From Amycolatopsis keratiniphila subsp. keratiniphila (GTDB taxonomy: Bacteria; Actinomycetota; Actinomycetes; Mycobacteriales; Pseudonocardiaceae), in the NCBI RefSeq assembly GCF_001620365.2, contig NZ_LQMT02000033.1, positions 1-64,000 of the forward strand: DNA of 64,000 nucleotides. Reading direction: 5' to 3'. The translations under genes and the position numbers were made by a program. Of the stretch, positions 1-6,945 are shown one piece after another. Below the pieces are notes generated by a model. That model was not told where the DNA came from, did no database searches, and was given only the letters and a program-made list of their open reading frames with translations. How positions within the stretch are numbered: position 1 is the stretch's first letter; each line of letters begins with the position of its first letter.

Positions 1-20
1 AGGAACGGCCCGTTCATTGC
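1..20. repeat. Truncated copy of family A gene-end palindrome
   Basis: The first 17 bases match one arm of the long palindromes at 24038-24090 and 31521-31567 with one mismatch (GGCCCG for GGACCG). The opposite arm would lie left of the window. It is probably the end of a terminator belonging to a gene outside the window. Confidence 0.5.
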
Positions 21-73
21 ACGCCCGGGGCGATCAAGGTGCCACCGGCCGTGCACCGGGCTACGTTCGGTCC

Positions 74-1447
74 ATGGTGCTGCACAAGGGAACCGCGTCC
101 GATCCGGACCGCAAGACCGGGGGCAATCCGCTGTACGCCGGGGCGTATCCCGCGCTCGCCGCGAACATCCGTCTCCCGCACGACAGCCTCGCCGAAGACC
201 CGCTCCCGCCCGACACCGCGCTCCAGCTGGTACGCGACGAGCTGATGCTCGACGGGAACGCCCGGCTCAATCTCGCCACGTTCGTCACCACGTGGATGGA
301 GCCGCAGGCCCGCGAGCTGATGGCCGAATGCGTCGACAAGAACATGATCGACAAGGACGAGTACCCGCAGACCGCGGAACTCGAGCGGCGCTGCGTCAAC
401 ATCCTCGCCGATCTGTGGCACGCGCCCGATCCCACCGCGATCATGGGCTGCTCCACCACCGGTTCGTCGGAAGCCTGCATGCTCGCCGGCATGGCGCTGA
501 AGCGCCGCTGGTCGAAGCTGGGCCGCACCGGCGGGCCGAATCTGGTGATGGGCGCGAACGTCCAGGTCTGCTGGGAGAAGTTCTGCGAATACTGGGAGGT
601 CGAGCCGCGGCTGGTGCCGATGGACGGCGACCGCTTCCATCTCACCGCCGACGAGGCGATCGCCCGCTGCGACGAGAACACGATCGGCGTCGTCGCGATC
701 CTCGGGTCCACCTTCGACGGCAGCTACGAGCCGGTCGCCGAGATCGCCGCCGCGCTCGACGGATTGCAGGAACGCTCCGGCTGGGACATCCCGGTGCACG
801 TCGACGGCGCTTCGGGCGCGATGATCGCGCCCTTCCTCGATCCGGAGCTGAGCTGGGACTTCCGCCTGCCGAGGGTGGCGTCGATCAACACCTCGGGGCA
901 CAAGTACGGGCTCGTCTACCCAGGCGTCGGCTGGGTGCTGTGGCGTGACAAGGAGGCGCTGCCCGACGAACTCGTCTTCAACGTCAACTACCTCGGTGGC
1001 GACATGCCGACTTTCGCGCTGAACTTCTCCCGTCCCGGCGCCGAGGTGGCCGCGCAGTACTACACGTTCGTCCGGCTCGGCCGCGAAGGTTTCCGTGCCG
1101 TGCAACAGGCTTCGCGTGACGTCGCGACCCAGCTGGCGGACGGGATCGCCGAGCTGGGCCCGTTCCGGCTGCTGACGCGCGGCGATCAGCTGCCCGTGTT
1201 CGCCTTCACGACGAAGCCGGACGTCGAGGGCTTCGACGTCTTCGACGTGTCACGGCGGCTTCGCGAGCGCGGCTGGCTCGTCCCGGCGTACACGTTCCCG
1301 GAGAACCGGACCGACCTCGCCGTGCTGAGGATCGTGGTGCGCAACGGTTTCACCCACGACCTCGCCGATCTGCTGCTCGCCGACCTCCGCCGCCTGCTGC
1401 CCGAGCTCGATCACGGCCCGCGACCGCGGACCGCGTTCCATCACTGA
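74..1447 (+). CDS. gad: Glutamate decarboxylase (PLP-dependent)
   Basis: Decarboxylates L-glutamate to 4-aminobutyrate in the cytosol and uses up a proton, so it serves acid tolerance and GABA metabolism. The 457-residue product has the usual length of the GadA/GadB group. The cofactor lysine is K277 in the motif SGHKYG, close to K276 of the E. coli enzyme. Upstream, STTGSSEACMLAG is the conserved cofactor-phosphate region and VHVDGASG supplies the aspartate that pairs with the pyridine nitrogen. ATG at 74 is preferred because MVLHK is the conserved family start; an in-frame ATG at 17 would only add a non-conserved tail. There is no clear ribosome binding site, so the mRNA may be leaderless. 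No antiporter gene is adjacent. Confidence 0.95.
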   Translation: MVLHKGTASDPDRKTGGNPLYAGAYPALAANIRLPHDSLAEDPLPPDTALQLVRDELMLDGNARLNLATFVTTWMEPQARELMAECVDKNMIDKDEYPQTAELERRCVNILADLWHAPDPTAIMGCSTTGSSEACMLAGMALKRRWSKLGRTGGPNLVMGANVQVCWEKFCEYWEVEPRLVPMDGDRFHLTADEAIARCDENTIGVVAILGSTFDGSYEPVAEIAAALDGLQERSGWDIPVHVDGASGAMIAPFLDPELSWDFRLPRVASINTSGHKYGLVYPGVGWVLWRDKEALPDELVFNVNYLGGDMPTFALNFSRPGAEVAAQYYTFVRLGREGFRAVQQASRDVATQLADGIAELGPFRLLTRGDQLPVFAFTTKPDVEGFDVFDVSRRLRERGWLVPAYTFPENRTDLAVLRIVVRNGFTHDLADLLLADLRRLLPELDHGPRPRTAFHH

Positions 1448-1509
1448 GCCGGGTGCCCTGCGTCACGCCGGATTTCCCCGGGCCCTACCGGCGCGTAACG
1501 TCGGGGGCT

Positions 1510-2136
1510 ATGGGAGTCGCCGGAGACGAACGTCGTGCGTTGAGCGAGCTTTTCGAAGAGGTCGGCCCGGACGCGCCGACCTTGTGCGCGGGCTGGAAGA
1601 CGCGGGATCTCGCGGCGCATCTGCTGGTCCGCGAGCGGCGGCCCGACGCGGCGCCCGGCATCCTGGTGCCCGCGCTCGCTTCGTACACGCAGCGGGTGCA
1701 GGACTCCTACGCCGCACGGCCGTGGTCCGAGGTCGTCGGCAAGGTCCGGTCCGGCCCCGCCTGGTACTGGCCGACGTCGATCGGTGCGGTCGACGAGCTG
1801 GCGAACAGCGCGGAGTTCCTGATCCACCACGAGGACGTCCGCCGCGGACAGCCCGGCTGGGAGCCGCGTCCGGCGGACTCCGCGCGGGACGCGGCGGCGT
1901 GGAAGTCGGCGAAGCAGGCCTCGAAGTTGAACCTGCGGAAATCACCGGTCGGCGTCATCCTGAAGACCCCCGAAGGCCGCGAAGCGCGGGTGAAGGAAGG
2001 CCCGGACACGGTGACCGTGATCGGCGCGCCGATCGAGCTGCTGCTGTTCGTCTTCGGCCGTGACGCCGCCCGGATCACCTTCGAAGGTGACGCCTACGCC
2101 GTCGACCGTCTGCGGAAGCACGACCGCGGGCTTTAG
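1510..2136 (+). CDS. TIGR03085 family protein (mycothiol-dependent MDMPI/DinB-like fold)
   Basis: The 208-residue protein matches the actinobacterial TIGR03085 family, which shares a four-helix DinB-like fold with mycothiol-dependent maleylpyruvate isomerase. Visible marks are PTLCAGWKTRDLAAHLLVRE near the N-terminus, containing the first metal-ligand histidine, and the central FLIHHEDVRR with two more histidines. A metal-dependent thiol transferase or detoxification role is the usual inference; the substrate is unknown. ATG 1510 is chosen because the 19 codons before it are not family-like. A tautomerase gene starts 10 bases after its stop, so the two may be co-transcribed. Confidence 0.85.
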   Translation: MGVAGDERRALSELFEEVGPDAPTLCAGWKTRDLAAHLLVRERRPDAAPGILVPALASYTQRVQDSYAARPWSEVVGKVRSGPAWYWPTSIGAVDELANSAEFLIHHEDVRRGQPGWEPRPADSARDAAAWKSAKQASKLNLRKSPVGVILKTPEGREARVKEGPDTVTVIGAPIELLLFVFGRDAARITFEGDAYAVDRLRKHDRGL

Positions 2137-2146
2137 AGTTCCGGCC

Positions 2147-2332
2147 ATGCCGATGATCAGTGTTTCGATGTTCCCCGGCCGCACGGCCGAGCAGAAGCAG
2201 GCCCTCGTGCGCGAGGTGACCGACGCCTTCGTCCGCACCTGTGGCGGCAATCCCGAAGGCGTCTGGGTGACCATCAACGAGATTCCCGCCGAACACTGGG
2301 CGTCCGGCGGGACTCTCTTCTCGGAGCGCTGA
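2147..2332 (+). CDS. 4-oxalocrotonate tautomerase-like small enzyme
   Basis: A 61-residue member of the 4-OT superfamily. After removal of the initiator Met, Pro1 is the catalytic base; PMISVSMFPGR also keeps Arg11. Aligned by eye with classical 4-OT, position 39 is Trp instead of the catalytic Arg (VWVTINE) and position 50 is Trp instead of Phe (EHWASGG). It may therefore be a tautomerase of different specificity rather than a catechol meta-pathway enzyme, and no such pathway lies nearby. Start ATG 2147 is required because Pro must be residue two. Its stop codon lies in the hairpin shared with the converging peptidase gene. Confidence 0.9.
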   Translation: MPMISVSMFPGRTAEQKQALVREVTDAFVRTCGGNPEGVWVTINEIPAEHWASGGTLFSER

Positions 2333-2353
2333 CCCCGTTCGCCGGGGTCAGCG
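2327..2353. terminator. Bidirectional hairpin between converging genes
   Basis: Arms 2327-2336 and 2344-2353 pair perfectly (10 bp, 7-nt loop). The TGA of the tautomerase gene (2330-2332) and the TGA of the - strand peptidase gene (2348-2350) both lie in the stem. There is no T-run, as is common in high-G+C actinobacteria. Confidence 0.75.
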
Positions 2354-4192
2354 AAGCCCGACGGCCCGCAGCGCGAAGAACACCTCGATCGCGGTCTGCT
2401 TGATCGTCTCGGCGATCACCAGCGACCCGTGGCCCGCGTCGAACCGGTAGAACTCGAACGGGATCTCCCGTTTCGCGAGCCTGTCGAGGTAGTTCTCGAC
2501 CTGCCGGATCGGGCAGCGCGGGTCGTTGTCCCCGGCGAGCACCAGCACCGGCGCCGTCACGGCCTCGACGTAGGTGATCGGCGAGCATTCCCGGTACACC
2601 GCCGGCACCGTCTCCGGCGAACCGCCGAACAGTGCCCGGTCGAACGACCGGAGCTGCTCCATCTCGTCCTCGTACGCGGCGACGTAATCCGCCACCGGCA
2701 CCCCGGCGATCCCCGCCGCCCAGCGCGCGGGCTGGGTGCCCAGCGCCAGCAGGCTCAGGTACCCGCCCCACGAAGCGCCGTTCACGACGCACTTCTCCGG
2801 ATCTGAAAGTCCACTTTGGACGGCCCAGTCGTGCACGGCGGCGACGTCTTCGAGCTCGGTCAGGCCGGGGCGGCCTTCGATGGCGTCACGCCAGGCCGAG
2901 CCGTACCCGGTCGAACCGCGGTAGTTGACCTCGACGACGGCGAATCCGGCGTCGAGCCAGACGGCGCGGTACGCGGAGAAGCGGTCCTCGTCGGCCGAAT
3001 GCGGCCCGCCGTGCAAGGAGAAGACCGTGGGCAGCGGACCTTCCTGCGCGTCGGCCGGACGTGAGACCAGTGCGTGGATCTGCCCGCCGATACCGTCGAC
3101 GAACGCGTCGGTGACCGGTACGGATTCCGGGGCCCGATCACCCGGCGGTTCGAGCAGCACGGAGTCTTCGCCGCCCGCTGTCCGCGCGCGCACCGCCGTC
3201 GGCCGCGCGGCACTGGACCACGAGTACTCGACCGTGCCGTCGGGCCGCACGCCCGCGCCGCCGATCCGGCCGGGCGGAGTGTCCAAAGAGGACAGCTCGC
3301 CGGTCGAGAGGTCGTACCGGTGCAGGGAACTGCGGCCTTGGTGGAAGTGCACGACCAGCAATGCCGTCGCGTCGGGATACCAGCCCGCGACCACCTCGCC
3401 GGGCAGATCCAGCTCGATCTCCTGCTCGGTGTCCGCGGCGGTGTCCCAGATCAGGAGCTCTTCGCGGCCGCGCCGCTCGTGCAGCACCAGCAGCCGCTGA
3501 TCACCGGCGACCGGTGAGTACTCGAGCGCGCCGAGGCCTTTGCCCTCGCCGTCCCATTTGTCGGCGATCGTCGTGAATCCGTCGGTGGACAGGACGCGCA
3601 GCGCGGGGTGTCGTGAATCACCGTGCTCGGAGTGGGAGATCGCGAGCAGCGACTCGTCGCGGGACAGCGAGGCGATCCCGGCGTCGTCCTCGTGTTTGTA
3701 GAAGGACGTGGTTTCGCCGTCGATATGGGCGAATAGTTCGCTTCCGTCGTCGGTCGAGACGCCGACGGCGACCATCTTGGTGCCGATCTCGAGGCCGGCG
3801 GGGTAGCCGTCGTGGACGTCGGGCACCGCGCGCTCGGCGGCGGCTCCCGGCGCGAACGGTTCGCGGACCCAGGAACCGAATTCGTCGCCGTCGGTGTCGT
3901 TGAACCACCAGATCCAGCGGCCGTCGGGGGACGGGGTGGCGTGCATGGTGCCGTTGGGTCGATCGGTGACACGGCGGTGCTCGCCGGTCGACCGGTCCCA
4001 GGAGTAGACCTCCCACACGCCGCTGGCGTTGGAGACGTAGACGTTGGCGTCGGGGGCGTCGATGGCCCACTCGGGCACCGAGATGCGCGGCGCGTGGAAG
4101 CGGGCCCGCCACCTGCTCTCGGCTTCGGCGTCGTCGAACAGGCGGTCCGGGACCGCCGCGGACGGATATTCAGTGCCTGACTGCGTGCTCAC
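2348..4192 (-). CDS. S9 family prolyl-oligopeptidase-type peptidase
   Basis: A cytosolic serine peptidase of the prolyl oligopeptidase/acylaminoacyl peptidase family, 614 residues, with no signal peptide. The first ~360 residues carry repeated WD-like blades (for example SPDGRWIWWFNDTDGDEFG) expected of the substrate-gating propeller. The C-terminal alpha/beta-hydrolase domain has S474 in GASWGGY, D557 in AGDNDPRC and H588 in DAGHGSL, a complete triad. Start is GTG at 4192 (VSTQSG); the open frame continues upstream into sequence unlike a protein. It diverges from the methyltransferase gene with about 30 bp between them, so both promoters must lie in or very near the coding starts. Confidence 0.93.
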   Translation of the reverse strand: MSTQSGTEYPSAAVPDRLFDDAEAESRWRARFHAPRISVPEWAIDAPDANVYVSNASGVWEVYSWDRSTGEHRRVTDRPNGTMHATPSPDGRWIWWFNDTDGDEFGSWVREPFAPGAAAERAVPDVHDGYPAGLEIGTKMVAVGVSTDDGSELFAHIDGETTSFYKHEDDAGIASLSRDESLLAISHSEHGDSRHPALRVLSTDGFTTIADKWDGEGKGLGALEYSPVAGDQRLLVLHERRGREELLIWDTAADTEQEIELDLPGEVVAGWYPDATALLVVHFHQGRSSLHRYDLSTGELSSLDTPPGRIGGAGVRPDGTVEYSWSSAARPTAVRARTAGGEDSVLLEPPGDRAPESVPVTDAFVDGIGGQIHALVSRPADAQEGPLPTVFSLHGGPHSADEDRFSAYRAVWLDAGFAVVEVNYRGSTGYGSAWRDAIEGRPGLTELEDVAAVHDWAVQSGLSDPEKCVVNGASWGGYLSLLALGTQPARWAAGIAGVPVADYVAAYEDEMEQLRSFDRALFGGSPETVPAVYRECSPITYVEAVTAPVLVLAGDNDPRCPIRQVENYLDRLAKREIPFEFYRFDAGHGSLVIAETIKQTAIEVFFALRAVGLR

Positions 4193-4222
4193 CCCTCGAT
4201 CCTGCCACTCGGGAGCCGTACT

Positions 4223-4912
4223 GTGTGCGGGGTGCTGGAGGGAAACGCGCCACGCGCGCGGTCCGCGCGTCAGGCGGTCGAACGGGCCGTGTTCGCGCAA
4301 CCGCTGTTCGGGCCGGGGATGGGGTGCGTCGACGTCGGCTGCGGGCCGGGTTCGATCACCCTCGGTATCGGCGACGGGCACAGAAAGTCCACAGTGGACT
4401 TCCTGGTGGCGGAGGCGTGCGCGCTGCCGTTCGCCGACGATGCCGTGGACGTGCTCTTCGCGCACGCCGTTTTCGAGTATCTGAAGGAACCGGGTGCCGC
4501 GCTGGCGGAGTTCCGGCGCGTCCTCAGGCCGGGCGGCACCCTCGCACTGTCCACATCGGACTGGAGCCGGGCGCGGCTGCGGCCGAAGACGGCGAACGTC
4601 GACGCCGCCCTCCGCGGCCACTATCTGCTGTGGCGCCGCGCGGGCGGTGATCCGTTCGCCGGACGCTCGCTTCCCGCCGCGGTCGCGGCCGCCGGTTTCA
4701 CCGACGTACGAACGAAAATCCGCTACCGCACGGACACGACGTACCGCGCGCTGGCGACGTCCGTGGAGGCGGGGCTGGTGACGGCGCTGGAAACCGCGAC
4801 GACTCCGGACCGCGACCAGCTCGCCTCGGCCGCCCGGTCGGCGTGGTCGTGGGCGCGCTCGGGGGATGGGGATTTCGCGCAGTGCTGGACCGAGCTGCTC
4901 GCCACCCGCTGA
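4223..4912 (+). CDS. Short class I SAM-dependent methyltransferase
   Basis: A 229-residue methyltransferase of the UbiE/Methyltransf_11 type. Motif I is VDVGCGPGSIT, motif II is ALPFADDAVDVLFAHAVFEYL, followed by RVLRPGGTLALST. The segment between motifs I and II, which normally holds the acidic residue binding the SAM ribose, is shorter than usual and contains the 13-bp palindrome described in the findings (4387-4399). The protein may thus bind cofactor atypically. Start GTG 4223 is the first possible; GTG 4232 is an alternative. The substrate cannot be inferred, and neighbours give no pathway. Confidence 0.8.
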   Translation: MCGVLEGNAPRARSARQAVERAVFAQPLFGPGMGCVDVGCGPGSITLGIGDGHRKSTVDFLVAEACALPFADDAVDVLFAHAVFEYLKEPGAALAEFRRVLRPGGTLALSTSDWSRARLRPKTANVDAALRGHYLLWRRAGGDPFAGRSLPAAVAAAGFTDVRTKIRYRTDTTYRALATSVEAGLVTALETATTPDRDQLASAARSAWSWARSGDGDFAQCWTELLATR

Positions 4913-4931
4913 GCGCCTTTCGGCTTTCGGC

Positions 4932-4984
4932 GCCCCCGATGTGGCATTGGGGACGTTGAGTGTCCCCAATGCCACATCGGGGGC
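4932..4984. terminator. Long perfect gene-end palindrome (family D)
   Basis: Arms 4932-4954 and 4962-4984 are perfectly complementary (23 bp, 7-nt loop) and include GATGTGGCATTGGGGAC. It lies 20 bp after the methyltransferase stop and is its likely terminator, although no T-run follows. Confidence 0.75.
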
Positions 4985-5217
4985 ACTCAGCGACTTGGGA
5001 ACCCTCGGCCTTCGGGCGCGCTGCGGGTTGTCCACAGGCACCCGCCGTTGTGGACCACTGGCCCCGCCGCCCCCTCATCAGCCCAGTCCCGACGCCCCTC
5101 GGCGATACGCTGGAGCCGGGGTCGCCCCCCTGGGAGTGGCGGGGGCTGTCCGGGGCGCGGTGACTTGGGCATCGTCCTGGTCGGTGGGCTTCTGAAGGAA
5201 GGCGTCATGCCGCAACG
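4985..5217. other. Gap without a supported gene
   Basis: I see no credible coding sequence here. The stretch contains a TTGTCCACA nonamer (5028-5036), which matches the high-G+C DnaA-box form, and a TTGTGGAC about 10 bp later. A single box is not an origin. Confidence 0.6.
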
Positions 5218-5257
5218 CGAAAGGGCCTTGCTCGCGAAGGCGAGCAAGGCCCTTTCG
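5218..5257 (-). terminator. Terminator hairpin after tRNA-Pro
   Basis: Perfect inverted repeat: 18-bp arms 5218-5235 and 5240-5257 with a 4-nt GAAG loop. It lies 8 bp beyond the 3' end of the tRNA read on the - strand. Confidence 0.85.
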
Positions 5258-5265
5258 ATCTTGCG

Positions 5266-5339
5266 TCGGGGTGGCGGGATTCGAACCCACGACCTCCTCG
5301 ACCCGAACGAGGCACGCTACCAAGCTGCGCCACACCCCG
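5266..5339 (-). tRNA. tRNA-Pro, anticodon CGG
   Basis: Read on the - strand, this is a complete 74-nt cloverleaf. The acceptor stem is CGGGGTG/CACCCCG with discriminator A. The anticodon stem CCTCG/CGAGG holds the loop TTCGGGT (anticodon CGG, reading CCG codons). The T-arm has the GTTCGAATC sequence. CCA is not encoded. No integrase or duplicated 3' end was found beside it. Confidence 0.97.
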
Positions 5340-5367
5340 GATACTTCTTAGCGGGTCGAGGAGAAGT

Positions 5368-6348
5368 TTAGCGGACGGTGTTTCGGGCTTTGCGGGGGGC
5401 TGCTTTCCGGTGGTTCTCGCTGGTCGTGCCCCGTGGCACGAGGGTCAGCAGGCTCGCCTCGGGCGGGCACGCGAAGCGGACCGGGGCGTACGGCGAGGTG
5501 CCCAGTCCGGCGGAGACGTGCAGCCACATCTGGGCGCCCCAGCGGGACGCGCCGCGGGCGCGGGTGCGGTCCAGCTCGCAGTTGGTGACGAGCGCGCCGT
5601 AGCCGGGGACCCGGAGCTGCCCGCCGTGCGTGTGGCCCGCGAGGACGAGGTCGTAGCCGTCGCCGGCGAACTCGTCGAGCACGCGGGGCTCCGGCGAATG
5701 TGTGACGCCGATGCGGACGGCGGCCGCGGTGTCCACGGGGCCGGCAATGTCGGCATAGCGGTCGCGGTGGAGGTGCGCGTCGTCGACGCCGGCGGTGAAC
5801 ACGTACTGGTCGGCGACCTCGATGGTGCGCCGGACGTGGGTGAGGTCGTGCCACCCGTGTTCGACGAAGGCCGCGCGGAGGTCGCGCCACGGCAGGTGCT
5901 CGCCGTGGATCCGCTTCTTCTTGCCCTTCGGCATGAGATAGCGCGCGGGGTTCTTCGGCTTCGGCGCGTAGTAGTCGTTGCTGCCGAAGATGAACACGCC
6001 GGGCCGGTCCAGCAAGGGGCCGAGTGCGCGCAGCACGGACGGGACGGCTTGGTGATGTGACAGGTTGTCACCGGTGTTGACGACGAGATCCGGTTCGAGT
6101 TCGTCGAGCGCCGCTACCCAGCGTTGTTTGCTCACGTGTCCGGGCAGCATGTGCAGGTCCGAGATGTGGAGGATCGTGAAGGGCTTCGCCCCTGCCGCGA
6201 GGACCGGGAGCTCCGCGGTGCGAAGCGTCCACCGGCGCCTTTCGATACCGACCGCGTAACCGAGGGTCGCGGCTCCCAGGGCGACGGTTCCCACGGCCAA
6301 GCGCCGTACCGTCGCCCCCGAAGTGCTTTCGTTACTGAGCGTGCTCAC
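5368..6348 (-). CDS. Membrane-anchored metallophosphoesterase (Rv3683-like)
   Basis: A calcineurin-like phosphoesterase of 326 residues. One N-terminal transmembrane segment (RRLAVGTVALGAATLGYAVG) is followed by the two-metal motifs in order: SDLHMLPGH, NTGDN, GSNDYY (the GNHD position), THSPEP and GHTHGGQ. The family includes the YkuE/YaeI envelope lipid hydrolases, so a lipid-phosphate substrate at the membrane is possible. GTG 6348 is preferred over ATG 6393 because GGA lies just upstream and TAAACT ends 7 nt before it, compatible with a leaderless promoter. In M. tuberculosis its homologue is next to ponA2; here the low-G+C island separates them. Confidence 0.9.
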   Translation of the reverse strand: MSTLSNESTSGATVRRLAVGTVALGAATLGYAVGIERRRWTLRTAELPVLAAGAKPFTILHISDLHMLPGHVSKQRWVAALDELEPDLVVNTGDNLSHHQAVPSVLRALGPLLDRPGVFIFGSNDYYAPKPKNPARYLMPKGKKKRIHGEHLPWRDLRAAFVEHGWHDLTHVRRTIEVADQYVFTAGVDDAHLHRDRYADIAGPVDTAAAVRIGVTHSPEPRVLDEFAGDGYDLVLAGHTHGGQLRVPGYGALVTNCELDRTRARGASRWGAQMWLHVSAGLGTSPYAPVRFACPPEASLLTLVPRGTTSENHRKAAPRKARNTVR

Positions 6349-6570
6349 AATGTCCAGTTTACGTGCTCTCCGGTGGTGATCGTTCGCCCCCATTCCGGCG
6401 ATCTCGGTAAATCGCTGGAATGGCCTCTTTTCTTCACCTTCCGTGGCCGGCGCGGAGTGTCGCGATCGACCGACATGGTCTTGTCGACCGCTGTTCCCCG
6501 TTAGGCCGCCAGGCAGTCACTCAAAGTTAGCGGTATGTGACAGATTGTGACTTGCGCCGGTGAAAGAGCA

Positions 6571-6885
6571 TCAGTTCTGCCCATCGTCTTTCGGTGTGCT
6601 GTTCCATGCTCGCTGCTCGGTGCCGGCAAGTTGGTGCCACAGTAGGACGAGGAGGCGGCCCAGGGCGATGGCTGCGCCCGGGCCGAAGATCGCCAACCAG
6701 AGCCCGATGATGCCGGGCTCCTTGGGGCTGACCGTCGCCACGCTCAGCGCCGTCACCGTAATTGCGGATAGCAGCATATGGACTGATAGTGCGACGAGCT
6801 TGGTTCGTGGTGTCGGGTACGCCCTGCTGGCGAGGTAGGTGGACACAGTGAACGCGAGGATGTAGACGAGCCATGCTCCGGCCAC
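6571..6885 (-). CDS. Small membrane protein, unknown
   Basis: A 104-residue protein with three hydrophobic segments (about residues 2-20, 28-50 and 57-82) and a polar C-terminal tail. GTG 6885 is chosen because AAGGAG lies 7 nt upstream (GAAGGAGTTGCC). I recognise no family. It lies 60 bp downstream of the 1427-residue secreted protein on the same strand and shares the lower G+C of that region, so it probably belongs to the same transcript and the same acquired segment. A role as membrane partner is only a guess. Confidence 0.7.
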   Translation of the reverse strand: MAGAWLVYILAFTVSTYLASRAYPTPRTKLVALSVHMLLSAITVTALSVATVSPKEPGIIGLWLAIFGPGAAIALGRLLVLLWHQLAGTEQRAWNSTPKDDGQN

Positions 6886-6945
6886 GGCAACTCCTTCGTG
6901 CTGATTGTCGGTGGTAGTTAACCGGAGCAAGGCTCGGCATATCAC

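Noticed and set aside
2348-5041. An 897-residue S9 peptidase with a long N-terminal extension
   Set aside because: The extension lies opposite the methyltransferase gene and a terminator palindrome and lacks protein-like composition; GTG 4192 gives the family length.
5028-5055. TTGTCCACA and TTGTGGAC close together as a replication origin
   Set aside because: Only one exact DnaA-box nonamer and no dnaA, dnaN-recF or parAB neighbours; oriC needs many boxes.
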